Source: an uncultured Pelagibacteraceae bacterium
GTDB taxonomy: Bacteria > Pseudomonadota > Alphaproteobacteria > Pelagibacterales > Pelagibacteraceae
Length of the DNA stretch: 64,000 bases
Direction of reading: 5' to 3'
NCBI GenBank assembly: GCA_902561765.1
Contig: CACEQR010000005.1
Span: 21,709 to 85,708, forward strand
Made by a program: the position numbers and the translations under genes. This document shows, one piece after another, positions 20,331 to 29,090 of this stretch; within the stretch, counting starts at the first letter, position 1, and each line of letters begins with the position of its first letter. Under the pieces are notes generated by a model. It had not been told where the DNA came from and made no database searches. It saw nothing but the letters and a program-made list of their open reading frames with translations.

Positions 20331-23325
20331 TTATCCTCTTATTTTCTTTATCTAGAAAAATAAAATTTGAAACTGTAACGTTTATATTTTTATTTTCCAT
20401 TGGGACAATAAGTTTTTGGCCATTCATTTTTTTTCCGCCCTTTACAACGGCAAGTGCAATTGACTTATTTAAATTTGGACTGAAATAACTTGAGGTCACA
20501 TGACCGATCATTTCAATTGGTTTTTTGTTTATATCTGAAACAATTTGAGCTCCTTCTTCTAATACCTCATTTGGATCATCGGTGAGCAATCCTACAAGTT
20601 GTTTTCTATCTTCTCTAATTGTATCACTTCTATAAAGTGATCTTTTACCAATAAAATCATATTTTTTTTTGCTAACTATCCAATCCATTTGTAGGTCAAT
20701 TGGTGTCATGGTTCCATCAGTATCTTGGCCAACGATAATAAAGCCTTTTTCAGCTCTTAATAAATGCATAGTCTCTGTTCCATATGGTGTAATCTTAAAT
20801 TCTTTGCCAGCTTCTATGCATTTTTCCCATAAAGACATACCGTATTTTGAATCTATGTTAATTTCATAACTAAGTTCACCAGTAAAACTTATTCTCATTA
20901 TTCTACAATTAATCCCATTAATTTTTGCATTTTGGTAAGACATATGAGGAAAAGCATCATCATTAAAATCTTTATCAGGAAATATCTTAGTTAATATTTT
21001 TTTAGAATTTGGACCGCATATACTCGCTGTCGAGTAGTGATCTGTAACTGAAGTCAGGTAAACATCTAATTCAGGCCATTCTGTTTGTAAATAATCTTCA
21101 AGTTTTGAAAGAACATTTGCTGCACCCCCAGTTGTTGTAGTCATTAAATAATGATTTTCACCTAATCTTGTAGTAACACCATCATCATAAACCATACCAT
21201 CTTCGTTTAACATCAGGCCATATCTACATTTTCCAATGCCTAATTTTGACCATGCATTTGTGTAAACTCTATTTAAAAACTCAGATGCATCAGTTCCTTG
21301 AATATCTATTTTTCCTAGAGTAGAAGCATCTAAAATCCCTGCACTATCCCTTGCTGCCTTACTTTCTCTTTGAACAGCGTCATGAAGAGTTTCGTTATTA
21401 ATAGGGTAGTACCAAGGTCTTTTCCATTGTCCAACATTTTCGAATTTAGCACCATTTTGAATATGCCATTCATGAATTGATGTTTTTCTTATAACATCAA
21501 AAAATTTACCTACACTTCGTCCAACTATTGCTCCAAAAGTTAATGGTGTGAATGGAGGTCTAAATGTTGTTGTTCCTAATGTACCCATTTTAACACCAGC
21601 AGTATCGGCAATAATTCCCAATGCATGCATGTTCGATAGTTTTCCTTGATCAGTTGCCATACCAGTTGTTGTGTATCTTTTTACATGTTCAATAGATTTA
21701 AAACCTTCTCTAAGTGCAAGTTTTATATCTTTTGCCGTTGAGTCATTTTGAAAATCTATAAAGGATTTGCATTTACCTTCTGATATATAATTTGGTAGTA
21801 GCCATATATTTCTTTTATCAAATTCTTTTGAGTCTATTACTGAACAGCTGTCAAAGTCACTTTCGCTGACTTTCAAAAAATTCTTTATTTTGTTATTTGT
21901 ATTCTTAATTATATCTTCAAGTTCAAAGTCACCATTACATGAACCAACATTAATATGATTTTTGTCGATTTCATTTGGTATAAAAGTTTGATCGATTTCT
22001 CTAAAATCCAACTTTCCGCCAGATTGTGTATGCAAATGTACCATAGGCGTCCAACCACCACTTACTGCTAAGCAATCACAGTTAATTCTACTTTTATCAC
22101 CAACAACATTTGATCCATCTTCTGACAAATTCATTATCTCAATAGAATTTATTTTTCTATGACCAAAAGTGTTAACCACTGTTGAATTCCAATAGATTTT
22201 AACTCCAAGATTTTCAGCATTTTTAACAATTTTGGAATTTGATTTTTTTCTTATATCTATTAATTTTACAGATATTCCTTTTTCTTTCAAAGAAACAGCT
22301 GTTTCATAAGCGCTATCATTATTAGTAAATATCGCATTATTAAATCCACAAGACACACCATAAAAGTCTAAATATTTTTTTACTGAGTTAGAAAGCATAA
22401 TTCCTGGCCTATCATTGTTATTAAATACAAGCGGTCTTTCAATAGCTCCGGTTGCTACTATTACTTTATCTGCCCTTATTTTCCATAATCTATGTCTAAT
22501 GCCACCATTTTTTTTATCTAATGGTAGGTGGTCTGAAATATTTTCTTTTGCTAAGAGGTAATTATAACTATGATAGGCTGCTAAGCTTGTTCTAGTTTTG
22601 ATTGTTAAATTATCTAATTTTTTAAGTTCAGCTATCTCTTCTTCTATCCATTCACTTGAATATTTATTATTAATTTTATAATTTTCATTCTTTTGAAATA
22701 TTGTTGATCCCCCAAGAACATTTTTATCTTCAATCAACATTGTTTTTAAATTATTTTTAGCAGCGATTTTTGATGCAATAATACCAGAAATACCACCTCC
22801 TATAATTAATACATCACAATGAACATGTTTATGGTCATACAATTCAGGATCGGGTTTTGTTGGAGATTTCCCAAGACCTGCAGACATTCTTATCAGAGGT
22901 TCATAAATTTTTTTCCAGAAACTTTTAGGCCACATAAAAGTTTTATAATAAAAACCTGCAGGTATAAATGGAGATATGAAATTGTTAATTCCTCCTATAT
23001 CAAAATTAACGCTGGGCCAACAATTTTGACTAGAGGCTTTTAAACCCTCATATAATTCAATCTCTGTAGCCCTAACATTTGGTTCTGTTAAGTCTGTATC
23101 TTCATTGATTTGGCATATCGCATTTGGCTCTTCGCATCCACTAGACACTATTCCTCTTGGTCGATGATATTTAAAACTTCTACCAACTAAATGAACTCCA
23201 TTTGAAAGTAGGGCAGATGCTAAAGTATCACCTTCAAAACCATGATAAGATTTTCCATCAAAATTAAATGAAACGGTTTTAGTTTGATCTATATATTTTG
23301 TCTTATTAACTCTGTATTTGGTCAT
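20323..23325 (-). CDS. soxA: sarcosine oxidase alpha subunit
   Basis: The 1000-residue alpha chain of the four-subunit enzyme that demethylates sarcosine to glycine, yielding 5,10-methylene-tetrahydrofolate and H2O2. The N-terminus is a Fer2_4-like domain (FEGDTLASALLSNG ... SSGCEEPNAIC). An NAD-binding Rossmann domain follows (DVLIIGGGISGIIASKIA, ~170-187), with ATGAIERPLVF and GGWTPMVHLHTQSGG. The C-terminal ~400 residues are a GcvT-like tetrahydrofolate-binding aminomethyltransferase domain (DASTLGKIDIQG; FTGELSYEI). In the organism this would feed one-carbon and glycine pools together with glyA. Confidence 0.96.
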   Translation of the reverse strand: MTKYRVNKTKYIDQTKTVSFNFDGKSYHGFEGDTLASALLSNGVHLVGRSFKYHRPRGIVSSGCEEPNAICQINEDTDLTEPNVRATEIELYEGLKASSQNCWPSVNFDIGGINNFISPFIPAGFYYKTFMWPKSFWKKIYEPLIRMSAGLGKSPTKPDPELYDHKHVHCDVLIIGGGISGIIASKIAAKNNLKTMLIEDKNVLGGSTIFQKNENYKINNKYSSEWIEEEIAELKKLDNLTIKTRTSLAAYHSYNYLLAKENISDHLPLDKKNGGIRHRLWKIRADKVIVATGAIERPLVFNNNDRPGIMLSNSVKKYLDFYGVSCGFNNAIFTNNDSAYETAVSLKEKGISVKLIDIRKKSNSKIVKNAENLGVKIYWNSTVVNTFGHRKINSIEIMNLSEDGSNVVGDKSRINCDCLAVSGGWTPMVHLHTQSGGKLDFREIDQTFIPNEIDKNHINVGSCNGDFELEDIIKNTNNKIKNFLKVSESDFDSCSVIDSKEFDKRNIWLLPNYISEGKCKSFIDFQNDSTAKDIKLALREGFKSIEHVKRYTTTGMATDQGKLSNMHALGIIADTAGVKMGTLGTTTFRPPFTPLTFGAIVGRSVGKFFDVIRKTSIHEWHIQNGAKFENVGQWKRPWYYPINNETLHDAVQRESKAARDSAGILDASTLGKIDIQGTDASEFLNRVYTNAWSKLGIGKCRYGLMLNEDGMVYDDGVTTRLGENHYLMTTTTGGAANVLSKLEDYLQTEWPELDVYLTSVTDHYSTASICGPNSKKILTKIFPDKDFNDDAFPHMSYQNAKINGINCRIMRISFTGELSYEINIDSKYGMSLWEKCIEAGKEFKITPYGTETMHLLRAEKGFIIVGQDTDGTMTPIDLQMDWIVSKKKYDFIGKRSLYRSDTIREDRKQLVGLLTDDPNEVLEEGAQIVSDINKKPIEMIGHVTSSYFSPNLNKSIALAVVKGGKKMNGQKLIVPMENKNINVTVSNFIFLDKENKRINA

Positions 23326-23601
23326 TTATTCTACCGGTGGTTTTTCGCCCATTTTATAAATTGCATGTATCTTGTCGTTTGATGTGTCTCTAACCATATT
23401 AAACCATTTTCTACATCCATGAACATGGTTCCATCTTTCGAACTGAACTCCTTTAATATTCTTTCTCATAAATAGATATTCTGCCCATTGATCATCACTT
23501 AGTTCTGTTGGTTGTTTAGGTCTAACTATATGAGCTTCGCCTCCACAAGAAAATTCACTTTGATCTCTTTCGCCACAATATGGGCAATTTATTAAAAACA
23601 T
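23326..23601 (-). CDS. soxD: sarcosine oxidase delta subunit
   Basis: A 91-residue zinc-binding subunit. CPYCGERDQSEFSCGGEAH at the N-terminus supplies the cysteines and histidine seen in SoxD structures, followed by the typical SDDQWAEYLFMRKN and HVHGCRKWFNMVRDT segments. It sits between soxB and soxA, overlapping soxB by one base and abutting soxA. This is the standard BDAG order. Confidence 0.95.
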   Translation of the reverse strand: MFLINCPYCGERDQSEFSCGGEAHIVRPKQPTELSDDQWAEYLFMRKNIKGVQFERWNHVHGCRKWFNMVRDTSNDKIHAIYKMGEKPPVE

Positions 23602-24854
23602 TAGTGTGCTACTGCGGCTGCACCATGTTCATCAACAAGATCTCCACTTACAAATCGATTAAGATTAAATGCAGCATTTAATTTATGTGGTTCATCATTA
23701 GCAATAGTGTGAGCAAATAAATCACCAGATCCAGGAGTTGCTTTAAAACCTCCAGTGCCCCAACCACAATTAAAATAGAGTCCTTTTATATTTGTTTTAC
23801 TAATGATTGGACTTGCATCAGGACATATATCAACAATTCCACCCCATTGTCTCAACATTTTCATTCGACTAAAAATAGGGTACAGCTCCAATATTGCTTT
23901 TAGTGTGCCTTCGACAACATCGTGACTACCTCTTTGAGTATAAGAAACATAAGCGTCCGTACCAGCGCCAATAACTAGTTCACCTTTGTCAGACTGACTA
24001 ACATATGCATGTACAGCGTTCGACATTACTACAGTATCAATTATTGGTTTTACTGGTTCTGAAACTAATGCTTGCAAAGGTTTACTTTCAAGTGGTAATT
24101 TTAATCCTGCCATATTAGCAATCACACTTGAGTGTCCTGCTGCAACTACACCAATTTTTTTTGTTTTAATAAATCCTTTTGACGTTTCAACACCTTCAAC
24201 ATGATCTCCATTTCTTTTTATACCATTAACTTCACAATTTTGAATTATATCAACTCCCATTTCATCTGCACCTCTTGCATAACCCCATGCAACAGCATCA
24301 TGTCTAGCAGTTCCTGCTCTTCTTTGTAATGTTCCACCCAGAACAGGGTATCTTATATCTGGAGAAATATTTATTATTGGACAAAATTTTTTTACTTGAT
24401 CTGTATTTAACCACACTGCATCAATACCATTGAGTCTGTTTGCGTGAGTTCTTCTCTTTAAATCCCTTACATCTTGAAGGTTATGAGCTAAATTCATAAC
24501 TCCTCTTTGACTGAACATTATATTGTAATTTAATTCTTGAGATAAATTTTCCCAAATCTTTAATGCATGGTCGTATAATCCAGCACTAGCATCCCACAAA
24601 TAATTTGATCTTATAATTGTAGTATTTCTTCCTGTATTTCCTCCACCAATCCAGCCTTTTTCTAACACAGCAATATTTCTCATGTTATGTTTTTTAGCTA
24701 GGTAGTAAGCTGTTGCTAAACCGTGGCCACCACCACCAATTATAATAGCTTCATATTCTCTTTTTGGCTCAGGATCTCCCCAAGCTTGCTTCCAGTTCTC
24801 ATGCTGCGAAAAAGCATTTTTAATTAGTGAGAATATCGAATATTTGTTTTTCAT
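23601..24854 (-). CDS. soxB: sarcosine oxidase beta subunit
   Basis: The FAD/FMN-binding catalytic beta chain, 417 residues, a DAO-type flavoprotein. The dinucleotide-binding motif [20 protein letters not shown] lies near 38-57 and is followed by [21 protein letters not shown]. His in GRNTT-context and the Lys/His region near 170 correspond to covalent FMN attachment in characterised enzymes, which I infer rather than show. [16 protein letters not shown] near the C-terminus is the conserved flavin loop. It is the first gene of soxBDAG. The upstream 60 bp contain the palindrome at 24880-24893. Confidence 0.95.
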   Translation of the reverse strand: MKNKYSIFSLIKNAFSQHENWKQAWGDPEPKREYEAIIIGGGGHGLATAYYLAKKHNMRNIAVLEKGWIGGGNTGRNTTIIRSNYLWDASAGLYDHALKIWENLSQELNYNIMFSQRGVMNLAHNLQDVRDLKRRTHANRLNGIDAVWLNTDQVKKFCPIINISPDIRYPVLGGTLQRRAGTARHDAVAWGYARGADEMGVDIIQNCEVNGIKRNGDHVEGVETSKGFIKTKKIGVVAAGHSSVIANMAGLKLPLESKPLQALVSEPVKPIIDTVVMSNAVHAYVSQSDKGELVIGAGTDAYVSYTQRGSHDVVEGTLKAILELYPIFSRMKMLRQWGGIVDICPDASPIISKTNIKGLYFNCGWGTGGFKATPGSGDLFAHTIANDEPHKLNAAFNLNRFVSGDLVDEHGAAAVAH

Positions 24855-24879
24855 AATTGCCAGAAATTACTTGATTAAT

Positions 24880-24893
24880 ATTGAATATTCAAT
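24880..24893. promoter_or_regulatory. 14-bp perfect palindrome between soxB and tRNA-Ser
   Basis: ATTGAATATTCAAT is a perfect dyad in the intergenic region between the divergent soxBDAG operon and tRNA-Ser. It covers a plausible -35 hexamer for the tRNA and lies between possible -35 (TTGAAA) and -10 elements for sox on the minus strand. It may be an operator for a dimeric regulator. AT-richness makes chance palindromes common, so this is tentative. Confidence 0.35.
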
Positions 24894-24909
24894 GATTTCA
24901 AGTTACACA
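24881..24909 (+). promoter_or_regulatory. candidate promoter of tRNA-Ser
   Basis: A sigma70-type pair TTGAAT (24881-24886) and TACACA (24904-24909) is separated by 17 bp. It would start transcription around 24916, three bases before the mature tRNA 5' end. The -10 is a modest match. Confidence 0.4.
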
Positions 24910-24918
24910 TCTACGTAC

Positions 24919-25013
24919 GGAAGGATGGGTGAGCTGGTTGAAACCAGCGGTTTGCTAAACCGCCGTACGCTTGAAAAGGTGTACCGAGGGTTCGAATCCC
25001 TCTCCTTCCGCCA
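24919..25013 (+). tRNA. tRNA-Ser (anticodon GCT)
   Basis: A 95-base cloverleaf with the CCA tail encoded. The acceptor arms GGAAGGA (24919-24925) and TCCTTCC (25003-25009) pair fully. The D-arm sequence GAGCTGGTTGAAACC is present. The anticodon stem GCGGT/ACCGC closes the loop TTGCTAA, with anticodon GCT for AGC/AGU serine codons. There is a long variable arm (GTACGCTT/AGGTGTAC around GAAA) and the T-loop GGTTCGAATCC. The long variable arm confirms class II tRNA-Ser. The 3' CCA adjoins the stop codon of the convergent transglycosylase gene. Confidence 0.98.
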
Positions 25014-27200
25014 TTAATATAATGGCTTATTTTTAAAAAAATCGCTCAGATAAATTGGCTTTTGAGACAATATGTACCTATAAACATTATAATTTTCTAA
25101 AACTCTTTGAACGTAATTTCTGGTTTCTTTAAACTTAATTAGTTCAACCCAATCCACATAATCTATTTGTTTTTTTTGGGGATCTTTGTTTAATTTCTTC
25201 CAGTACTTAACTCTTTTGGGTCCTGCATTATAAGCAGCTGTAGCAAAAGGGTAGGAACCTTTATAATCACTTATTAATCCAGCTATATAATGAGATCCTA
25301 AATTTATATTATATTCAGGGTCAGTTGTTAATTTTGATTTAGAGTAGTTTAGTTTTGCTTGTTTTGAAACTGTTTTAGCAGTGTATGGCATAAGCTGCAT
25401 TAATCCTTGAGCACCAACTCTACTTCTAGCTGAAGTATCAAATTCACTTTCCTGTCTAATAATAGATAATATTAAAGCCGGATCTGGAATTTTTCTTCCA
25501 CCAACAAATTTTGGCACACTCATGATTGGGTAATTAAATTGGTTATGAAATCTTTTTTGATATGATGCAATTTTAGAAACTTGTATTGCAAAATCAAATC
25601 GTGAAATATCGGATGCTAGTTTTGCAGCCAAAACTTCGCTTCCTTTTTCTATATTATCATTAGCTAAATGTCTTAATATATGTTTTGTATATTTGTCTTT
25701 ATTTAAATAATCAAGTAGGTCTACAATTGCGACAAGTTTTTTTAAATAAAATTCTTGCTCATAGCTATCATCAACAAACATTAATTTATCAAGTTCAAAT
25801 TTTTCTTGAGGTTTAACTTTCATATGTGAAAGTTGACCATAATAAGTTGTTAGATATTTTGATCCTACAAAATACCATTTGTTAGAATTTTCTTTGTCAC
25901 CAATTTTTTCATAAGTTCTCCCTAACCAATAGGCACCTCGTGAAAGACTTATGGGGTAGTTAACACTATAATAAAAGTTTTTAAAATGAATTTCTGCAAG
26001 CTCTGGTTTTTTTAAAAAACTTAATGCTATCCAGCCACTCATCCATTCGGCTTCTGCATATTCAGGACCCTCTGTCATTGCATGTTTTGAAACTATTTTA
26101 TAAGCAGTTTTATATTTTTTTTTATATAATAAAGATCTTCCAATTATTGATCTTTCTTTCCACCATTTATCAGGTCTAACTAAATATTCTTTTGTATTTT
26201 GAATATTATTTAATATTTCCAATGAACTATCTACACGACCTTTTTTTCTTCTCCATTTTAATCTGTCATATTTTAAGCCAGAGTCTTTTTTTAATTTTTG
26301 TGGTACTTTTTTTATTGCCTCATCAACACCATAACCTCTACTTATTAGTATTTGTCTAGCTGTATAAAGTAATTGATAATCCTTTGGTAAATATCTAATG
26401 ATTCTTTTAAGGTCCCAGTGTTTGCCTTCCCAAGCATAATAATCTGCTCGTTTAATATAATCTGATGTATCTAAAATATTTTTAAATTTCTTTCTAAAAT
26501 ATTTTAGATTATTTGTATTTAGGTCAGCATTTACAAAACCTTCTTTGATTAGTTTAATGCCTTCTCCCGATCTACCAATTTTTATCAAACTTTCACCTAA
26601 CATCATTTTTCCATATCCACTTAAAGGTTCATTTTTTGTAAGCCAATTGATTATTTCTGAAGGTGGTTGACTGTTTAAATTGATCTTATGTTCAGCTAGA
26701 TATTTAATTCTATCAAATCTTGGATAATTTTTAACTCTTTCAATAAATCTCTTATATTCAGTAAATGATGCTTTATTTCCTGATGTTAACAAATGTCTCC
26801 ATTCAATAAAATCGTAAATTGATGTGGCTCTAGCCTTTTTTGCAACAATTTTAGCATCTTTCCAATTAGACTTTTCCATAAATCTAATTGCTTGTTTTGC
26901 ATATTCAAAGTCTCTTTCACTATAGTATTTTGTTTTTTTTGCAGTTCTTAATAACTGTTTTTTAACAACAAGTGGTTTTTTCGGTGGTAATAAAATTCCA
27001 AATATCTCTTTAGGTAGATCTTTATCATTTTTTAAGCTTTGTTTTTCAATAACAGTGCCAGGTTTTAAAGGAGGAATTATTAACTTGTTTTTAAAAGAAG
27101 GTTTTTTTTTTGGTATTATTAATTCATTTGAATATGATGATTGAAAAAAGCTTAAAAAAAATATAATTGTAAATAGGAATTTAGATTTTCTAAAAATCAT
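25014..27200 (-). CDS. slt: soluble-type lytic murein transglycosylase
   Basis: A ~728-residue periplasmic lytic transglycosylase that cleaves peptidoglycan glycan strands to 1,6-anhydromuramyl products. The ATG at 27200 gives MIFRKSKFLFTIIFFLSFF, a good signal peptide, and an in-frame TTG nine bases upstream is less likely. After a proline/lysine-rich linker comes a long alpha-superhelical (TPR-like) region. The catalytic domain near the C-terminus has RQESEFDTSARSRVGAQGLMQ with the catalytic Glu, then TAAYNAGPKRVKYW. Architecture and length match Slt70-type enzymes. It is divergent from dapA. Confidence 0.93.
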   Translation of the reverse strand: MIFRKSKFLFTIIFFLSFFQSSYSNELIIPKKKPSFKNKLIIPPLKPGTVIEKQSLKNDKDLPKEIFGILLPPKKPLVVKKQLLRTAKKTKYYSERDFEYAKQAIRFMEKSNWKDAKIVAKKARATSIYDFIEWRHLLTSGNKASFTEYKRFIERVKNYPRFDRIKYLAEHKINLNSQPPSEIINWLTKNEPLSGYGKMMLGESLIKIGRSGEGIKLIKEGFVNADLNTNNLKYFRKKFKNILDTSDYIKRADYYAWEGKHWDLKRIIRYLPKDYQLLYTARQILISRGYGVDEAIKKVPQKLKKDSGLKYDRLKWRRKKGRVDSSLEILNNIQNTKEYLVRPDKWWKERSIIGRSLLYKKKYKTAYKIVSKHAMTEGPEYAEAEWMSGWIALSFLKKPELAEIHFKNFYYSVNYPISLSRGAYWLGRTYEKIGDKENSNKWYFVGSKYLTTYYGQLSHMKVKPQEKFELDKLMFVDDSYEQEFYLKKLVAIVDLLDYLNKDKYTKHILRHLANDNIEKGSEVLAAKLASDISRFDFAIQVSKIASYQKRFHNQFNYPIMSVPKFVGGRKIPDPALILSIIRQESEFDTSARSRVGAQGLMQLMPYTAKTVSKQAKLNYSKSKLTTDPEYNINLGSHYIAGLISDYKGSYPFATAAYNAGPKRVKYWKKLNKDPQKKQIDYVDWVELIKFKETRNYVQRVLENYNVYRYILSQKPIYLSDFFKNKPLY

Positions 27201-27227
27201 TTCTAACAACTTATGATATAAATATTT

Positions 27228-28115
27228 ATGTTTAAAGGTTCAAATGTGGCTTTAGTAACACCTTTTAAAGGCGATAGTCTTGACGAGGAAACTTATGTTA
27301 AAATTATTAATTTTCATTTAGAAAATGGTACAAATGGACTTGTGCCAGCTGGTACGACAGGTGAATCTCCAACTTTATCACATGGCGAGCATGAAAAAGT
27401 AATTGAGCTTTGTATAAAAGAAGCAAAAGGAAAAATACCTGTTATAGCCGGCACAGGGTCAAACTCAACTGTTGAAGCAATTTCACTAACAAAGCATGCG
27501 GAAAAAGCTGGAGCCGATGGTGCATTGATTGTTACCCCATATTACAATAAACCTACTCAGGAGGGCTTATATGCCCATTATAAAGCTATTAATGACAGCT
27601 GTGGGATACCTATAATAATTTATAATATTCCTGGAAGATCTGTGATCGATATGTCGGTAGATACAATGGCTAGATTATTTGAACTTAAGAACATTGTTGG
27701 CGTTAAAGATGCTACTGGAGATTTGAATAGAGTTGATGAGACTTTTAAAAAAATCGGAAATGAATTTATTCAATTAACAGGTGAGGATGGGCTAGCTTTT
27801 GAATATAACAAAAGAGGTGGAGTAGGATGTATTTCAGTCACTGCTAATATTGCTCCAAAGATGTGTTCAGACATGCAAAAATTTTCTAAATCTAATAATA
27901 AAGATGAATTAAAAAAAGCAGAGGAAATCGATAAAAAACTTCAACCTGTTCATAAATCATTGTTTATCGAAAGTAACCCATCCCCAGTAAAATATGCAGC
28001 TAAACTTATTGGTCTATGTGATGATAATGTTAGATTACCATTAGTAACAGTTTTAGATACAACTAAAAATGAAGTCAAAAAAGCTCTTTTATCAGCTGAA
28101 TTAATTAATGAGTAA
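27228..28115 (+). CDS. dapA: 4-hydroxy-tetrahydrodipicolinate synthase
   Basis: Condenses pyruvate with aspartate semialdehyde, the first committed step of lysine and diaminopimelate synthesis. The 295-residue TIM-barrel protein has [11 protein letters not shown] (40-50), the catalytic tyrosine in IIIYNIPGR (Y132) and the Schiff-base Lys160 in VGVKDATGD. Length and motifs are standard. It overlaps smpB by eight bases, starting the run dapA-smpB-folK. Confidence 0.97.
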   Translation: MFKGSNVALVTPFKGDSLDEETYVKIINFHLENGTNGLVPAGTTGESPTLSHGEHEKVIELCIKEAKGKIPVIAGTGSNSTVEAISLTKHAEKAGADGALIVTPYYNKPTQEGLYAHYKAINDSCGIPIIIYNIPGRSVIDMSVDTMARLFELKNIVGVKDATGDLNRVDETFKKIGNEFIQLTGEDGLAFEYNKRGGVGCISVTANIAPKMCSDMQKFSKSNNKDELKKAEEIDKKLQPVHKSLFIESNPSPVKYAAKLIGLCDDNVRLPLVTVLDTTKNEVKKALLSAELINE

Positions 28116-28578
28116 CAAAACCAATACTGGTTTTAAAATTATTACAATTAACAGAAAAGCATCTTTTAATTTTTTTTTTAAGGAAGTATTTGAGGCAGGA
28201 ATTGTATTAAAAGGATCTGAAATAAAGTCAGTACGGGCTGGAAAAATTAATATTGCAGACTCCTACGCTGTTGACAAAGAAGGAGAAATATTTCTGATAA
28301 ATTCACATATACCCATCTACAAGCAAGCGAGTTATTCAAACCACAATCCTTACTCTGAAAGAAAACTTTTACTTAATAAACGAGAAATAAATAAGATAAT
28401 TGGTAGAATTCATGAAGATGGATTAACTATCGTACCAACTAAAATGTATTTTAAAAAAGGTAAAGCTAAACTTGAAATAGCGGTTGCTAAAGGAAAAAAA
28501 CAATTTGATAAAAGACTTACAAAAAAAACTAGAGATTGGAACCGTGAAAAAGCAAGATACATTAGAAAATCAAGTTAA
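28108..28578 (+). CDS. smpB: SsrA-binding protein
   Basis: SmpB escorts tmRNA to stalled ribosomes for trans-translation. The 156-residue protein shows the beta-barrel signature [27 protein letters not shown] and the [30 protein letters not shown] region. The basic tail [12 protein letters not shown] reaches into the decoding centre. It overlaps dapA by eight bases and folK by about 35 bases. The tmRNA gene itself is not in this window. Confidence 0.97.
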   Translation: MSNKTNTGFKIITINRKASFNFFFKEVFEAGIVLKGSEIKSVRAGKINIADSYAVDKEGEIFLINSHIPIYKQASYSNHNPYSERKLLLNKREINKIIGRIHEDGLTIVPTKMYFKKGKAKLEIAVAKGKKQFDKRLTKKTRDWNREKARYIRKSS

Positions 28579-29074
28579 TTATGTTTATCTAGCCTTTGGT
28601 TCTAATTTAGGAGATAGAAAAAAAAACTTAAATAAAGCTCTAAAATTATTAGATAAAGAAAATATTATAATAAAAAAGAAATCAAAATTATATATATCAA
28701 AATCATGGCCAAATGAAAAATTTCCAGAATTTATAAATTTTGTTATATTTATTGAAACAAGTCTTAATTTAAAAAAATTATTTTTAAAAATCAAAAATAT
28801 TGAAAGCAAAGTTGGCAGAGTTAAATCAAAAAGAAATTTTCCAAGAGTTTGTGATATTGATATTATTGATTTCAATGGTCGAATAATCAAAAAAAAAGTT
28901 GGAAATAACGAAATCAATATACCCCATGAAAGGATGCACAGCAGGAATTTTGTATTACTTCCTTTATTTGAAATAAATAAAGATTGGTTTCACCCTAAAC
29001 TTTGCAAAAATATAGTATTTTTGTTGTCAAATTTAACTTCTGAACAGTTATTGGGTATTAAAATTATTCAATAA
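28544..29074 (+). CDS. folK: HPPK, 6-hydroxymethyl-dihydropterin pyrophosphokinase
   Basis: Transfers pyrophosphate from ATP to 6-hydroxymethyl-7,8-dihydropterin in folate synthesis. [16 protein letters not shown] is the HPPK opening motif, with SKVGR-type and [11 protein letters not shown] carrying the Mg-binding aspartates, then [16 protein letters not shown]. No ATG lies close to the conserved start. The best choice is the GTG at 28544 (176 residues), which still overlaps smpB by 35 bp, whereas an upstream in-frame ATG at 28484 would overlap by 95 bp. The start is therefore uncertain but the function is clear. Confidence 0.9.
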   Translation: MKKQDTLENQVNYVYLAFGSNLGDRKKNLNKALKLLDKENIIIKKKSKLYISKSWPNEKFPEFINFVIFIETSLNLKKLFLKIKNIESKVGRVKSKRNFPRVCDIDIIDFNGRIIKKKVGNNEINIPHERMHSRNFVLLPLFEINKDWFHPKLCKNIVFLLSNLTSEQLLGIKIIQ

Positions 29075-29090
29075 AATGATATAAATAATT

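Noticed and set aside
24880..24893. Palindrome as the tRNA-Ser or sox terminator
   Set aside because: It lies upstream of both genes, with no T-run in either direction, so an operator or chance dyad is more likely.
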